A stretch of 10,656 nucleotides of DNA, taken from assembly GCA_002327525.1 (NCBI GenBank), contig DCWG01000076.1, positions 2,992 through 13,647 of the forward strand. The letters are read 5' to 3'. Source of the stretch: Gammaproteobacteria bacterium UBA2168. GTDB lineage: Bacteria; Pseudomonadota; Gammaproteobacteria; Pseudomonadales; Azotimanducaceae. The notes under the pieces are model-generated. The model worked only from the letters and a program-made list of their open reading frames with translations, did no database searches and was not told the origin of the DNA. The translations under genes were made by a program, and so were the position numbers. Shown here in pieces: positions 1 to 5,688 of the stretch. Positions within the stretch are counted from its first letter, which is position 1. The number at the start of each line of letters is the position of its first letter.

Positions 1-480
1 AAGCTCGCCGAGCCACTCACCGCGATTGGGATACTCGGCGGAGATGATGGAACCCTCGAACAAACCGCGCGTGTCGCCAGCTACCTGCTGCAGCACACCG
101 AACAGTTCGCGCAACGAACCAAGCCTTCGGTCGAGCTGCTCCTGCAGATCGCCGATTCGGATCTCGTTTTCCTCGAATGCGGTTTCCAGCCGGTCCGAAC
201 GTCGCTCTTCGCGGCGCCGCTCGGCTTTGGCATCGTTCAGCATTTTCTGCTGATTGTCCTTTTCACTCTGAAATCGTGCTTCGCGCTCGTTGTGCAGGCG
301 CGATTCCACCACGCGCCGCTCTTCCACCTTCCTCAGCAGTTCTTCGAGATTGCTGGACTTCGTGACCGTCAGATCGTCCGCCGGTGCGGCGGCTCCCGTT
401 GCCTGTTCCGCCAGCGTCCACGGCGACAGCGTGAGTGCGCAACCCAACCCCGCAATTTTCAGGAATTTGGTCAATTTCAT
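1..480 (-). CDS. MotA/TolQ/ExbB-family proton channel protein with long N-terminal extension (C-terminus outside window)
   Basis: Only the first 160 codons are present; the frame stays open to the window edge. The start is the ATG at 480-478. Residues 1-24 look like a signal peptide (MKLTKF, a hydrophobic core, then TLAEQ). Residues about 45-115 are very rich in Glu, Arg, Lys and Gln (VEERRVVESRLHNER and onward), as expected of a periplasmic coiled coil. The membrane channel domain is not in view. The assignment rests on this architecture and on the upstream DUF3450 gene: in TonB2-type operons DUF3450 is followed by a large ExbB with a signal peptide and coiled-coil extension, then ExbB, ExbD and TonB. 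Such complexes use the proton gradient to power TonB-dependent outer-membrane transport. The start overlaps the DUF3450 stop as ATGA, which suggests translational coupling. The family call depends on context because the diagnostic domain is missing. Confidence 0.75.
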   Translation of the reverse strand, partial: MKLTKFLKIAGLGCALTLSPWTLAEQATGAAAPADDLTVTKSSNLEELLRKVEERRVVESRLHNEREARFQSEKDNQQKMLNDAKAERRREERRSDRLETAFEENEIRIGDLQEQLDRRLGSLRELFGVLQQVAGDTRGLFEGSIISAEYPNRGEWLGEL

Positions 481-1253
481 CGCGACGCCTCCGGCCCATT
501 TACAGGTAAGGTCAGCAGATCCATGGACAACTGCTTGCGCGCCATCCTCAAGCCCGTCTGCACTGGGGCCTTGTAGGCATCGTCCAATGGCTCCCATTGG
601 CCGGCCTTCTCGTTCCACATGCCGGTCTCCTCCCCATCCGGCGTCTGGTAGACCAGCGAGATGCGGCCGACCTGGAGGATGTCCACCTTGCGATCCTTAC
701 CACCCACGTTGATCGTATCGCTGTACGGCGTCATCGTGCGCCCGTACTCATTCTCGATCTGATAGGCCCGCAGTACCTGGCTGAATTTCTCGGATACCGA
801 GACGTCCGCTCGATCCATCATCTCCCGTAGGCGATCGACACGCTCGATGCGTTCGTCGATCAGGAACGGCAGGTCGAGTTGTACGAATTGCTCCAGCCCA
901 TCGATCATACGCAGCATCAGCGGCGTGATCTGGCGCTCGATGACGGTCACCTTGTCGATGGAATCCGACAACTGCGCCATCTCCACTTCCTGATTGGAGA
1001 TCTGCTTCTCGAGCTGGCGGTTGTATACCCGCAGGCCTTCGATTTCCTTGAGCACGGTCTTGTACTCGTTGAGGAGCACGTGCGTCTCATCTGTTAGAGC
1101 GTCGATTTTAGCCTGCGAACTCTTGGCGGAAGCGTTCATACGCTCTGCCACCCGGTAGATCTCGGTCAGCGAAGATGCCAACGTCGAACTGCTAACAAGG
1201 AGTCCGCCCGCTAGCGCGAGCGTCGACAGCCATTGAATGCGTTTTTTATTCAT
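477..1253 (-). CDS. DUF3450 family periplasmic coiled-coil protein (TonB2-type system)
   Basis: This 258-residue protein starts at the ATG at 1253-1251, with AGGAAG about 5 nt upstream. Residues 1-26 are a signal peptide (MNKKR, a Leu/Ala-rich core, cleavage near TLA-SS). Residues about 30-105 are a long helical heptad-like region (LTDETHVLLNEYKTVLKEIE; RQLEKQISNQEVEMAQLSD). Residues about 107-165 carry the conserved PLMLRMIDGLEQFVQLDLPF and DERIERVDRLREMMDRADVS segments, and a C-terminal beta-rich part follows (VGRISLVYQTPDGEETGMW). Length, signal peptide, coiled coil and the LPF..ER.DRL core all match DUF3450. These proteins are usually encoded first in operons with large ExbB, ExbB, ExbD, TonB and a TPR protein. 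The exact role is unknown; it is presumed to contact the periplasmic extension of the large ExbB. The stop overlaps the next start by 4 nt. Confidence 0.88.
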   Translation of the reverse strand: MNKKRIQWLSTLALAGGLLVSSSTLASSLTEIYRVAERMNASAKSSQAKIDALTDETHVLLNEYKTVLKEIEGLRVYNRQLEKQISNQEVEMAQLSDSIDKVTVIERQITPLMLRMIDGLEQFVQLDLPFLIDERIERVDRLREMMDRADVSVSEKFSQVLRAYQIENEYGRTMTPYSDTINVGGKDRKVDILQVGRISLVYQTPDGEETGMWNEKAGQWEPLDDAYKAPVQTGLRMARKQLSMDLLTLPVNGPEASR

Positions 1254-1739
1254 ACGACTTCCTGCGGGAGAGATGTGTTAGGACGGAAATTGAGAGGTGC
1301 TGATGTGGGAAACTATCGTTGTCCGGCGGCTCCTGCGGCAAAGCATCTGGAGCGCTCGCCCAAGCGGTCTGCGGTCTGGCACTGGATATCCCCCACCCGA
1401 TAATTGAACAACAATTCTGACTCTGAGCCTGTGTTTTCACTGTTTACCCCTTGCTCACCTTTGACTCACGGTTGAGGTGGCATTCGCGACAGTTCCAACT
1501 GGGGACTTGAATCAGTTAGCCGCCTCCGACTGCCAATCAGGAACCTGGCCCATTCGTTGGGTGCTGGTTTCAGACTGTGCGGCCAAAGTCGGCTCCCCGT
1601 GGGGGGACTCGTCTGCACGCTCTCGTGCGTATCTGCCGGCGTGCTCAGTGCCCCGCCCCTCGCGTGAAGTGAAGCATTATCAAACGCCCAGGTGATGTCA
1701 AGGTTGCCAATGTCACTAACAGCAGATAGCGGGCGTGCC
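1254..1739. other. Gene-free leader upstream of the DUF3450 operon
   Basis: I find no convincing gene in these 486 bases. On the minus strand the stretch would be the 5' leader of the DUF3450/ExbB operon and the 3' trailer of the small secreted protein. Visible elements are a promoter-like pair at 1676-1701, a short hairpin at 1615-1628 (GCACG, loop CTCT, CGTGC) and a CCCCGTGGGG hairpin near 1595-1604. There is no T-run after either hairpin, so neither is a good intrinsic terminator. A GTG-started 64-codon frame (1246-1440, minus) has AAGGGG upstream and overlaps the DUF3450 start, but its composition does not look like a real protein. Confidence 0.5.
1676..1701 (-). promoter_or_regulatory. 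Weak sigma70-like promoter candidate for the DUF3450 operon
   Basis: On the minus strand there is a perfect -35 TTGACA (1701-1696) followed by GATAAT (1681-1676), which matches the -10 consensus at 5 of 6 positions. The spacer is only 14 bp, shorter than the usual 16-18. Reading TAATGC as the -10 gives 16 bp but a poor match. If active it would produce a leader of more than 400 nt before the DUF3450 start. Confidence 0.3.
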
Positions 1740-2033
1740 TCAACTGCCCGTGTTGCCTGTGGTACCCCGTGAGAGCTTGTCCGCCTGGTCTTGCGCCGTG
1801 GCGCGCATGTCGTCCCACTGCTCACGCGTTCGGCAAAGGCGCGTCTTAAAATGCGATCCGGTCTGGCGAACCCGCTTGCATACCACCTTTTTACGTTCTT
1901 CCGCGTTTTTGTTGTATTCGGTCACTGCCCGCTTCGCAGTGGCATCGTCTACCCGCTCGGCGGCCATCAGCCCCGGGCTTGCCGTAGCCAATACCAGAAC
2001 GGACGCCGTCAGGATGGCGGTTCGCAAACTCAC
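1740..2033 (-). CDS. Small secreted protein with a two-cysteine CKR..CRT..QW motif, function unknown
   Basis: This 97-residue protein begins at a GTG at 2033-2031, with GGAG 8 nt upstream. The GTG overlaps the stop of the dienelactone hydrolase frame as GTGA, so the two are probably translated together. Residues 1-25 form a signal peptide (MSLRTAILTASVLVLA, cleavage near MAA-ER), so the mature form of about 72 residues should be periplasmic or secreted. The mature part has exactly two cysteines, C52 and C67, in VCKRVRQTGS and RLCRTREQWDDM. This C-x14-C-R-T-x2-QW arrangement recurs in short uncharacterised proteins of Proteobacteria; a disulfide is likely. The tail is polar and Gly/Thr/Ser-rich. 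I do not recognise a catalytic function. It is not a lipoprotein, because no lipobox cysteine follows the signal peptide. Confidence 0.8.
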   Translation of the reverse strand: MSLRTAILTASVLVLATASPGLMAAERVDDATAKRAVTEYNKNAEERKKVVCKRVRQTGSHFKTRLCRTREQWDDMRATAQDQADKLSRGTTGNTGS

Positions 2034-2698
2034 GCCAGGTGCTCCGCGAAAAAAGCCAGAGTGCGTTCGCGCGCGGAAGCAGCTGCGGTCGCATCATAAC
2101 TGTCCCGGTGATCATGGCTGAATCCGTGATCCGCATGGTACGTATAAACCTGCACGCCGGGTTGGGCCTCCCGCACCGCCTCTACATCGCTCATGGGAAT
2201 ATGTGCGTCGAGCTCGCCGAAATGCATCATCACCGGACAGCGGGCGCTACGGCCGGCCTCCGTTGCGATACCACCTCCATAGTAGGCAGACGCGGCAACC
2301 AGTCCATCGAGTTCGCAGGCAGACAGCCATGTCAATAGGCCGCCGAAACAGTAGCCGACCACGCCTACCTTGCCGTACCTTGAGGCATACCCGATGGCCG
2401 CCTGGATATCCTTCAGAGCGTCCTCGCCCGACAGTTTTGCGAATGCGACCATGCCCGCACCCATGCCGGCCTCGTCGTAGCCGAGCTCCACATCCCGCTC
2501 GAGACGATCGAAAATCTGCGGCGCCACCACCGCATAGCCCTCCCGGGCGTAGCCGTCCACGACCTCACGAATGTGCGCGTTCACGCCAAAGATCTCCTAA
2601 ATGACGACGACCGCGCCTCTGGGCTCGCCCTCCGGCTGCGCTTCGTAGCCCGCGAAACCGAAACCGTCTTCGGCCCGCAACTGTACTTTCTCACCCAA
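2030..2698 (-). pseudogene. Dienelactone hydrolase family gene interrupted by an in-frame amber codon
   Basis: The complete reading frame runs from TTG at 2698-2696 (GGAG 10 nt upstream) to TGA at 2032-2030 and would encode about 222 residues, the normal size for dienelactone hydrolases. Codon 34 (2599-2597) is TAG. It lies inside the family motif that should read VVVI-Q-EIFGVN, so one C-to-T change of CAG explains it. Either side matches the family: GEKVQLRAEDGFGFAGYEA before it and EIFGVNAHIREV after it. The alpha/beta-hydrolase triad is intact downstream: Cys117 in GYCFGG, Asp164 in GELDAH, His191 in HADHGF. Family members act on dienelactone or related esters in the cytoplasm. A GTG at 2584 (codon 39) is preceded by AGGAG at 9 nt and could restart translation, giving a 184-residue form without the first strand or the glutamate of QEIFG, which is Glu36 in the characterised enzyme. 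The call as a broken gene assumes no read error. Confidence 0.85.
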
Positions 2699-2732
2699 TG
2701 TAACCGCGCTCCACTGATCCGCTCACCGCACT

Positions 2733-2762
2733 ATTTTAAGGGACGGGATGGGTAATCGCCAA
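2733..2762 (-). promoter_or_regulatory. Candidate promoter of the dienelactone hydrolase gene
   Basis: On the minus strand, -35 TTGGCG (2762-2757, 4 of 6 consensus) and -10 TAAAAT (2738-2733, 5 of 6) are separated by 18 bp. Transcription would begin near 2726, leaving about 27 nt before the TTG start at 2698. The -35 overlaps the left end of the phoU relic, so it may have been recruited from phoU-derived sequence; that last point is inference. Confidence 0.45.
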
Positions 2763-3130
2763 AACCGCGATGACGGTATCAGTGTTGGAATACCCGGCAA
2801 ACCAATATGCCGACATTCGAGCGCTGCACGCCAAAGTCGAGGCCATGCTGAGCAATGCGCTGTATGCGTTGACGCGGCTGGATGTAGATGCCGCCGGAGC
2901 CCTGATCGCAGCAGACCAGGCCGTGGACGACGGCTACGACGAGGTGCTCGGAGACTCGATCACCGACATGCAGTCGCAGTCGGATGAAGTCATACGCGGC
3001 GTCAACACCATGTGGGCCGCGCGCGCTCGAACGCATTGGCGAGCACGCCAAGAACATCTCCGAATACGTGGTGTATCTCGTGCGCGGCGAGGACATACGC
3101 CATTCACGCGGTGCCACAGATCCCTCCTGA
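2752..3130 (+). pseudogene. phoU: phoU remnant: C-terminal half only, with a frameshift
   Basis: From about 2755 one frame encodes a PhoU-like segment: [32 protein letters not shown] and [16 protein letters not shown], aligning with the second three-helix repeat of PhoU (E. coli MLHDVLDAFARMDIDEA, VDQEYEGIVRQLMTYM). At MWAARA the frame changes; the next frame reads [18 protein letters not shown] then [10 protein letters not shown], the hallmark PhoU C-terminus, ending at TGA 3128-3130. The break lies in a GC-dinucleotide run (3019-3026); restoring one GC joins the frames, so a 2-bp slippage loss is the simplest explanation. The first repeat, roughly 90-110 residues, is absent upstream, where the dienelactone hydrolase promoter lies instead. 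A preceding VIAKT resembles VISKT of E. coli PhoU, but the first ERIGD motif expected just after it is missing, suggesting an internal deletion. PhoU normally represses the Pho regulon with the Pst transporter; this copy cannot. Confidence 0.85.
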
Positions 3131-3142
3131 AACCCGTACCGG

Positions 3143-3928
3143 TCAGCGTCGCGCGAAGGGCATCTGCTGCAGGTGACTGCCACCGTCGAGCAGCAGGGTC
3201 TCTCCGGTGACGATACCCGCTCCTGACAGGAAGTACAGAATTGCCTCCGCGACGGTGTCCGGTGTGGCACTGACCTGCAGTGGCGTATTGGCCTCGAGGA
3301 ATTCCTTGGCGAGCCGATAGCCTTCCTCACCCATGCCCTCGGCCAACCGTTCCCCCTGGATGAAACCGGGACAGACCGTATTGACGCGAATTTCCGGCCC
3401 GAGAACCCGTGCGAGCGACAATCCCATCGTGATCATCGCACCCTTCGACGCCGCGTAGGCTATTGAACTGCCGAGGCCCGTGACACCTGCGATGGATGCC
3501 ACATTGACGATACTGCCCGCCCCGCCCCGCCGCATGAGGGGGGCGGCAGCGCGTGCCATCTGAAAGGCGCCAATCGTATTCACGCCATAAATATGCTGAA
3601 AATCCTCAGCGTCGAGCCCGGCAAGATCGGCGTGATCGCAAAATTTGGTGGTGCCCGCGTTGTTGACCAGTCCGTCGAGACGTCCCCAGCGCGTCTCGGC
3701 GGCAGCAACCAGCGCCCCGCATTCCTCATCGTTCGCGACATCCGCCTTGACCACCTCACTACCCACACCCAGCACCTGGCATTCGGCGGCAGTGTGTTCG
3801 GCACCATCCGCGTTGTGCGCATAGTTGATCACCACGTTACAACCACGCTCGGCCAGCTGTCTCGCGCAGGCTGCCCCTACCCCCGATGAGGAGCCGGTCA
3901 CTATCACCACGGCGTCCTGTAGATCCAT
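3143..3928 (-). CDS. Classical short-chain dehydrogenase/reductase (SDR)
   Basis: This 261-residue protein has all classical SDR hallmarks, numbered from the ATG at 3928: nucleotide-binding TGSSSGVG at 11-18, D62 in KADVAN, NNAG at 88-91, N116 in GVNTIG, S144 in NVASIAG, the YxxxK pair Y157/K161 in YAASK, PG after the sixth strand (VNTVCPGF), and the C-terminal GETLLLDGG. It should be a cytoplasmic NAD(P)H-dependent oxidoreductase of a hydroxyl or keto group. NYAHNADGAE after strand two resembles FabG- and glucose-dehydrogenase-like members; the substrate cannot be read from the sequence. A TTG two codons upstream (3934) is 4 nt after AGGAG while the ATG is 10 nt after it, so either could be used. 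Its stop lies 12 bp from the end of the phoU relic, convergent. A small membrane-protein gene sits 39 bp upstream in the same direction, probably co-transcribed. Confidence 0.92.
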   Translation of the reverse strand: MDLQDAVVIVTGSSSGVGAACARQLAERGCNVVINYAHNADGAEHTAAECQVLGVGSEVVKADVANDEECGALVAAAETRWGRLDGLVNNAGTTKFCDHADLAGLDAEDFQHIYGVNTIGAFQMARAAAPLMRRGGAGSIVNVASIAGVTGLGSSIAYAASKGAMITMGLSLARVLGPEIRVNTVCPGFIQGERLAEGMGEEGYRLAKEFLEANTPLQVSATPDTVAEAILYFLSGAGIVTGETLLLDGGSHLQQMPFARR

Positions 3929-3967
3929 ACTCAAAACACTCCTGTGTGGCCCGGTGGCGAAAGCATG

Positions 3968-4177
3968 TCAGTCAATCCACGAGCGGTCGGGTTCCTCGGC
4001 GGTGAGCTCGTCCCGTTCGTCGAGCATGGCGAAACTTAGGAATACAGCCAACAGGATCCGGACGACACCAAGGCGTGCCAGGCTCGCCATGCACGCAGCA
4101 CCCGCCACCAGCCACAAAGTGATCAACACCCGGATCAGCCTGGGGTGATTGGGGTGGCGTCGCCGTTCGGGTAACAT
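3968..4177 (-). CDS. Small membrane protein of unknown function
   Basis: From the ATG at 4177-4175 this encodes 69 residues: a basic N-terminus (MLPERRRHPNHPRLIR), a strongly hydrophobic stretch at about 17-49 (VLITLWLVAGAACMASLA then GVVRILLAVFLSFAML) that fits one long helix or a two-helix hairpin, and an acidic tail (DERDELTAEEPDRSWID). The positive-inside rule would put the basic end in the cytoplasm. AGG lies 6 nt before the ATG. An in-frame extension to 4240 is possible but would run through the putative promoter and has no good ribosome-binding site. It is followed 39 bp later by the intact SDR. I do not recognise a family, and a gene this short with no motif could be spurious. Confidence 0.5.
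   Translation of the reverse strand: MLPERRRHPNHPRLIRVLITLWLVAGAACMASLARLGVVRILLAVFLSFAMLDERDELTAEEPDRSWID
4149..4177 (+). promoter_or_regulatory. Weak promoter candidate for the plus-strand SDR/HAD genes
   Basis: TTGGGG (4149-4154) and TAACAT (4172-4177) are separated by exactly 17 bp and match consensus at 3 and 4 of 6 positions. It would start transcription near 4184, ahead of the TTG start at 4253, and overlaps the beginning of the divergent small gene. Confidence 0.28.
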
Positions 4178-4191
4178 CGCGTGCCTGCTTC

Positions 4192-4208
4192 CGCCTCCGT
4201 GGGAGGCG
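4192..4208. repeat. Perfect 7-bp inverted repeat in the divergent promoter region
   Basis: CGCCTCC and GGAGGCG flank a 3-bp GTG centre. It lies between the divergent SDR genes, just downstream of both promoter candidates, and would cover the start point of the minus-strand transcript. That position suits a repressor operator. In RNA it would form a small hairpin that pairs a GGAGG sequence. Short GC-rich palindromes also arise by chance. Confidence 0.4.
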
Positions 4209-4211
4209 ATC

Positions 4212-4240
4212 ATCCTAGAGATGCAGTTGCAGGACAACAA
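4212..4240 (-). promoter_or_regulatory. Candidate promoter for the small membrane protein and SDR
   Basis: On the minus strand, -35 TTGTTG (4240-4235, 3 of 6) and -10 TAGGAT (4217-4212, 4 of 6) are 17 bp apart. Transcription would begin near 4205, inside the 4192-4208 inverted repeat. Confidence 0.35.
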
Positions 4241-4252
4241 GCAGGAGCAGTT

Positions 4253-5012
4253 TTGACATATACACCATTCAATCTGGAAGGCCGTGTCGTGCTCGTCACA
4301 GGCGGCAATGGCGGTATCGGGCTAGGCATGGCGAAGGCGGCGGCCGGCGCCGAGGTGTGCATCTGGAGCACCAATGCCACGAAGAACGAACACGCGCTCG
4401 CCAAACTCGAGTCCGTCGGCATACCGGCATTGGCGATAGTTTGCAACGTGAGCGAGGCGGAACAGGTGCAACACTGCTTCGATGAGACGCGTGGACGGAT
4501 GCTTCGCCAATGCCGCTATTGGCTGGAGAGGTATCGCGTTCAACGAAACCACGATAGAGAAGTGGCGGCGCGTCATCGAGGTCAACCAGACTGGTGTGTT
4601 CTACACGTTTCGCGTTGCCGCAAGGCACATGCGCAAGCGCGCCACGGACGGCGATCCGTTCGGACGCCTGGTTGGGACCGCCAGCCTCGCAGGCATGTCC
4701 GGCCAGGCGCGCGGCGAACACTACGCGGCAACCAAGGACGCCATGATCTCGATGATCAAGGCACTGGCCGTCGAATACGCACGTTACGGCGTCACCGCGC
4801 ACAGCATACTACCGGGCTGGATCGACACGGATATGACCGCGAGGGGTCTTGCCCAACCAAAGTTCGTGGACAACGTCCTGAGGCGCATTCCCGCGCGCCG
4901 CTGGGGTGTGCCCGATGACTTCGGCGCGATCGCCGTCTACATCATGAGCACCGCCAGCAACTATCACACCGCCGAGACGTTTCTCATCGATGGCGGTTAC
5001 TACAACTTCTAG
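4253..5012 (+). pseudogene. Second short-chain dehydrogenase, disrupted by a frameshifting deletion
   Basis: Translation would begin at TTG 4253, with AGGAG exactly 5 nt upstream, giving LTYTPFNLEGRVVLVTGG. The Rossmann motif TGGNGGIG is intact. The frame then runs through CNVSEAEQVQHCFDET and is lost at 4484-4490; the rest of the SDR continues one frame over as RVDGCFANAAIGW, VNQTGVF, GTASLAG, the catalytic HYAATK, AILPGW-like SILPGWIDTDMT and FLIDGGYYNF, ending at TAG 5010-5012. Family members normally have four to six residues between FDET and RVDG that are missing here, so the lesion is probably a deletion of about 14 bp rather than one base. Two further oddities: the helix after GIG is two residues short (MAKA-AAGAEV, near 4337-4345), and the NNAG-type motif reads ANAA. 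It would have been an NAD(P)-dependent oxidoreductase in the cytoplasm, probably co-transcribed with the HAD gene 28 bp downstream. No complete enzyme can be made from this sequence as given. Confidence 0.85.
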
Positions 5013-5040
5013 CAGCAACACACAGGAAAGTCACACGACC

Positions 5041-5688
5041 ATGCAGGACACCAAAGCCATCATCTGGGATTTCGGCGGCGTGTTGACGACCAGCCCGTTC
5101 GATGCATTCAACCGTTTCGAGGACGAACACGGCATTCCCAGGGACTTCATCCGCACCGTCAACGCGACCAATCCGGACCGCAATGCCTGGGCGAAGTTCG
5201 AATCATCGAGCGTCTCGATAGAGGAATTCGACATCCTGTTCGAAGCGGAATCTCGGGCGCTGGGCCACCCCATACCCGGGTCCAGGGTCATCGAACTCCT
5301 AAGTGGCGACATCCGACCACGCATGGTGAGTGTGTTGGAGTTTTGTTCGCAGCACTTCAAGTGCGCGTGTATCACGAACAACGTGAAATCCGGCAGCGGC
5401 CCCGGCATGGCCCGCTCGCAGACACGCGCGGACGCCATGGCAGCCGTCATGGCAGTGTTCGATCTTGTTGTGGAGTCGAGCGTGGAAGGCATACGCAAAC
5501 CCAATCCACGTATATACGAGATGACCTGTGAGCGGCTGGAGATCGATCCTGTGCAGGCCGTCTTTCTCGACGATCTCGGCATCAACCTGAAGCCGGCGAA
5601 AGAAATGGGCATGCGCACCATCAAGGTCGTCACGGAGGCGCAGGCAATAGACGATCTGGCAGACCTGACGGGCCTCAGTTTGCCCTGA
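5041..5688 (+). CDS. HAD-superfamily hydrolase (ACAD10/epoxide-hydrolase N-domain type)
   Basis: The 215-residue protein starts at ATG 5041; an AGGA lies about 13 nt upstream, which is rather far. HAD motifs in order: motif I WDFGGVLT with nucleophile D10; motif II Thr112 in CITNN; motif III Lys153 in GIRKPNP; motif IV D177-D178 in VFLDDLGIN. A helical cap of about residues 15-95 marks subfamily I. The second aspartate of the usual DxD is G12, as in the ACAD10 and epoxide-hydrolase N-terminal group, so classical phosphatase chemistry is uncertain. Proteins of this kind are often encoded with SDRs, acyl-CoA dehydrogenases and aminoglycoside-phosphotransferase-like kinases in lipid or alcohol catabolism; here the upstream neighbour is a broken SDR. 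The 3' end overlaps the convergent sugar kinase by 14 bp. The gene itself is uninterrupted. Confidence 0.9.
   Translation: MQDTKAIIWDFGGVLTTSPFDAFNRFEDEHGIPRDFIRTVNATNPDRNAWAKFESSSVSIEEFDILFEAESRALGHPIPGSRVIELLSGDIRPRMVSVLEFCSQHFKCACITNNVKSGSGPGMARSQTRADAMAAVMAVFDLVVESSVEGIRKPNPRIYEMTCERLEIDPVQAVFLDDLGINLKPAKEMGMRTIKVVTEAQAIDDLADLTGLSLP

Noticed and set aside
1246..1440. 64-codon GTG-started frame overlapping the DUF3450 start
   Set aside because: Has a plausible ribosome-binding site, but the product is low in recognisable structure and ends in a Ser/Arg-rich tail; kept only as a weak leader-peptide idea.
2597..2599. Possible recoding of TAG as a sense codon
   Set aside because: TAG serves as an ordinary terminator elsewhere in the window (5010-5012 and 10573-10575), and no suppressor or pyrrolysine machinery is seen.
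3131..3142. Bidirectional terminator between the phoU relic and the SDR
   Set aside because: Only 12 bp with no inverted repeat or T-run.
4181..4252. Upstream extension of the frameshifted SDR to an ATG at 4181
   Set aside because: The TTG at 4253 has AGGAG at the ideal 5-nt distance and begins at the normal N-terminus for the family; the extension has no homology-like content.
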